This document shows positions 15,178 to 16,293 of a DNA stretch of 16,293 nucleotides, piece after piece (positions within the stretch are counted from its first letter, which is position 1; every line of letters starts with the position of its first letter). Under the pieces are notes generated by a model, which did no database searches, had not been told where the DNA came from, and saw only the letters and a list, made by a program, of their open reading frames with translations. Source of the DNA: Thermodesulfobacteriota bacterium (GTDB taxonomy: Bacteria; Desulfobacterota; QYQD01); assembly GCA_030017815.1 (NCBI GenBank), contig JASEGX010000011.1:1-16293 (forward strand). The letters run 5' to 3'. The position numbers were made by a program, and so were the translations under genes.

Positions 15178-15207
15178 AGTATATCAGATGCGGCGGGCAA
15201 AGTTAAA
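15178..15207 (-). promoter_or_regulatory. Possible promoter of the P-type ATPase gene
   Basis: On the minus strand a -10 TATACT (plus coordinates 15178-15183) sits 18 bp after a weak -35 TTTAAC (15202-15207). It would give a leader of roughly 40-60 nt, too short for the long Mg2+-sensing leader known upstream of enterobacterial mgtA. Confidence 0.35.
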
Positions 15208-15306
15208 CGAAAACAAGGCGGCCCCTGCGGCTTCTTTTCCGTAGAATATCTTTGGGATTTGGTTAATAATACGATGGAAGAGTTGCCGGAGATAAGGAGT
15301 GGATGA

Positions 15307-15504
15307 TTGAAGTTTTGTGATATGCAGTGCGAATATGCGTCCTGGCCTAAAGATGAGGCCGTGGATGGGGCTGGTTCATGCCGTACTTTTCAGGCCATTT
15401 ATTGTGAGAAGAAAGGGCGGCTTGTCCATAAAAATCTTCCCTGCCCTGATAAAATCCAGCGAAGCAAACCCGGTGAATTCGTAAAAAAGCCCTTTCACCG
15501 CTGA
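15307..15504 (+). CDS. Small Cys-rich conserved protein (65 aa)
   Basis: A 65-residue protein with five cysteines (C4, C8, C25, C33, C46) and the blocks FCDMQCEYASWPKDEAVDG, SCRTF and LVHKNLPC. I recall similar short proteins beginning KFC..C..A.WPK.EAVDGS.SCRTF in deltaproteobacteria, but their role is unknown to me. C-x3-C plus later Cys suggests zinc or Fe-S binding or a disulfide-stabilised fold. The start is TTG 15307, supported by AAGGAG at 15294-15299 seven bases upstream; the next ATG (15322) would remove C4 and has no such site. It lies between the divergent ATPase gene and the convergent rhamnose-pathway gene. Confidence 0.75.
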   Translation: MKFCDMQCEYASWPKDEAVDGAGSCRTFQAIYCEKKGRLVHKNLPCPDKIQRSKPGEFVKKPFHR

Positions 15505-15524
15505 GCAGTTATTTTCCGCTGTCC

Positions 15525-15603
15525 GTGGTCAGAGGTCAAAGGTTTATCTGGTTTTAAAGCTTTCAGCCTTCAGCCTTGAGCTTTCAGCTATTGACTGCCG
15601 ACT
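15525..15603. repeat. Degenerate short intergenic repeat cluster
   Basis: The spacer repeats variants of GCTTTCAGCCTT (for example 15558-15588: CTTTCAGCC, CTTCAGCC, CTTTCAGC), then GACTGCCGACTATTGAGT. Similar low-information tracts commonly fill intergenic gaps in deltaproteobacterial genomes. The 3' end of the adjacent gene appears to extend into it. Confidence 0.5.
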
Positions 15604-16293
15604 ATTGAGTGTTGAAGGTACTCAGCCAACGCCTCCGGCCAGGGTCTGAGAGACTGACCGGTAATAGAGACATAGCGGCTATTATCGAGTGCAGAGAGGT
15701 GAGGTCGATTCGCCGGGAGATTTAGCCCCGCAGTTTTTACGGCCGCAACGGAGACATCCTCTTTGCCGGCAATTTTCAGTATCTCTCTGGCAAATTCATA
15801 CCAGGAACAGATGCCGCTATTGGTTACATGGACGATGCCGGTTGATTCTTTTTGCACCAGTTTGGCTATAGACCCGGCCAGATCAGGGGTGTAAGTAGGA
15901 GACCCAAACTGGTCATCCACCACGGCAAGTGCCTTCTTTTCTTTTGCCAGGCGAAGGATGGTATCCACAAAATTAGGGCCGTTCCGGCCATAGAGCCAGG
16001 AGGCGCGAATAACCAGGGAGCCTTCGATTTTCAAGGCGTATTCTTCGCCCTTTAATTTTGACCGGCCATAGAGGTTGATGGGGTTAGGTGTGTCTTCCTC
16101 CCGGTAAGGCGCGCTTTTTGCGCCGTCGAAGACATAATCGGTGCTGATCTGGATAAGGCGGCTCTTGACGGCCTGGCAGGCCCCGGCAATATGCCTTACT
16201 GCCTCGCCATTGACCAAAAATGCCTTATCCGGCCGGCTTTCGCAGTCATCTACCTTAGTAAATGCCGCGCAGTTTATGACCACATCAGGTTTT
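15588..16293 (-). CDS. rfbD: dTDP-4-dehydrorhamnose reductase, 5' end beyond window
   Basis: The C-terminal ~235 residues of RmlD/RfbD, which reduces dTDP-4-dehydro-L-rhamnose to dTDP-L-rhamnose with NAD(P)H, the last step of the rhamnose donor pathway for O-antigen and other glycans. The frame stays open to the right edge (KPDVVINCAAFTKVDDCE), so about 60 N-terminal residues with the GxxGxxG nucleotide site are missing. Visible landmarks are the VINCAA segment, STDYVFDG, the catalytic YGRSK (Tyr-x3-Lys) and RASWLYG. The last residues (LQHSIVGSQ) run into a degenerate repeat, so the original C-terminus may have been slightly altered. Its presence suggests a rhamnose gene cluster to the right and agrees with the polysaccharide genes at the left. 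Confidence 0.93.
   Translation of the reverse strand, partial: KPDVVINCAAFTKVDDCESRPDKAFLVNGEAVRHIAGACQAVKSRLIQISTDYVFDGAKSAPYREEDTPNPINLYGRSKLKGEEYALKIEGSLVIRASWLYGRNGPNFVDTILRLAKEKKALAVVDDQFGSPTYTPDLAGSIAKLVQKESTGIVHVTNSGICSWYEFAREILKIAGKEDVSVAAVKTAGLNLPANRPHLSALDNSRYVSITGQSLRPWPEALAEYLQHSIVGSQ

Noticed and set aside
15133..15306. Mg2+-sensing mgtA-type leader RNA
   Set aside because: The predicted leader is only about 40-60 nt with no stem pairs or leader peptide of the enterobacterial type.

Overview
The window reads as chromosomal DNA of a Gram-negative, probably deltaproteobacterial (Desulfobacterota-like) organism. The reasons are a small five-cysteine protein of a type I associate with that group, a typical bacterial LepA, and intergenic spacers filled with hairpin-rich, degenerate repeats. 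This placement is an inference; no rRNA or other marker gene is present. Eleven protein genes are supported. No tRNA, rRNA, CRISPR array, transposase or phage gene was seen.

Region 1 (1-5381) looks like part of a surface-polysaccharide or glycoconjugate locus. A low-molecular-weight protein tyrosine phosphatase (271-786, plus) meets head-on a three-gene minus-strand operon and overlaps its last gene by 32 bp. In transcription order the operon encodes a CgeB-like glycosyltransferase, an acetolactate-synthase-like thiamine-diphosphate enzyme, and a 654-residue protein with a glycosyltransferase-2-like core. The pairing of a ThDP enzyme with two glycosyltransferase-like proteins suggests synthesis and attachment of an unusual modifying group. 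The substrate cannot be read from sequence.

Region 2 (5382-7105) holds two adjacent plus-strand genes built almost entirely from a 30-residue repeat with an F-H-x-N-G-x-L-x-x-C core. Both proteins start at the same phase of the repeat: 14 residues precede the first repeat Phe in each. They look like a tandem gene duplication. Their putative extended -10 promoter overlaps the oppositely oriented promoter of the region 1 operon.

Region 3 (7106-10658) contains a two-domain universal stress protein with a good promoter and a hairpin-bearing 5' leader, then an unrecognised 540-residue protein (N-terminal Cys cluster, TPR-like middle, two C-terminal membrane helices). A 388-bp spacer follows with several inverted repeats, including a REP/dRS3-like element.

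Region 4 (10659-16293) is mostly housekeeping: lepA, a convergent Mg2+-type P-ATPase gene separated from it by two strong hairpin repeats, a 65-residue Cys-rich small protein, and the 3' part of a dTDP-4-dehydrorhamnose reductase gene running off the right edge. The last gene again points to sugar-nucleotide or O-antigen metabolism.
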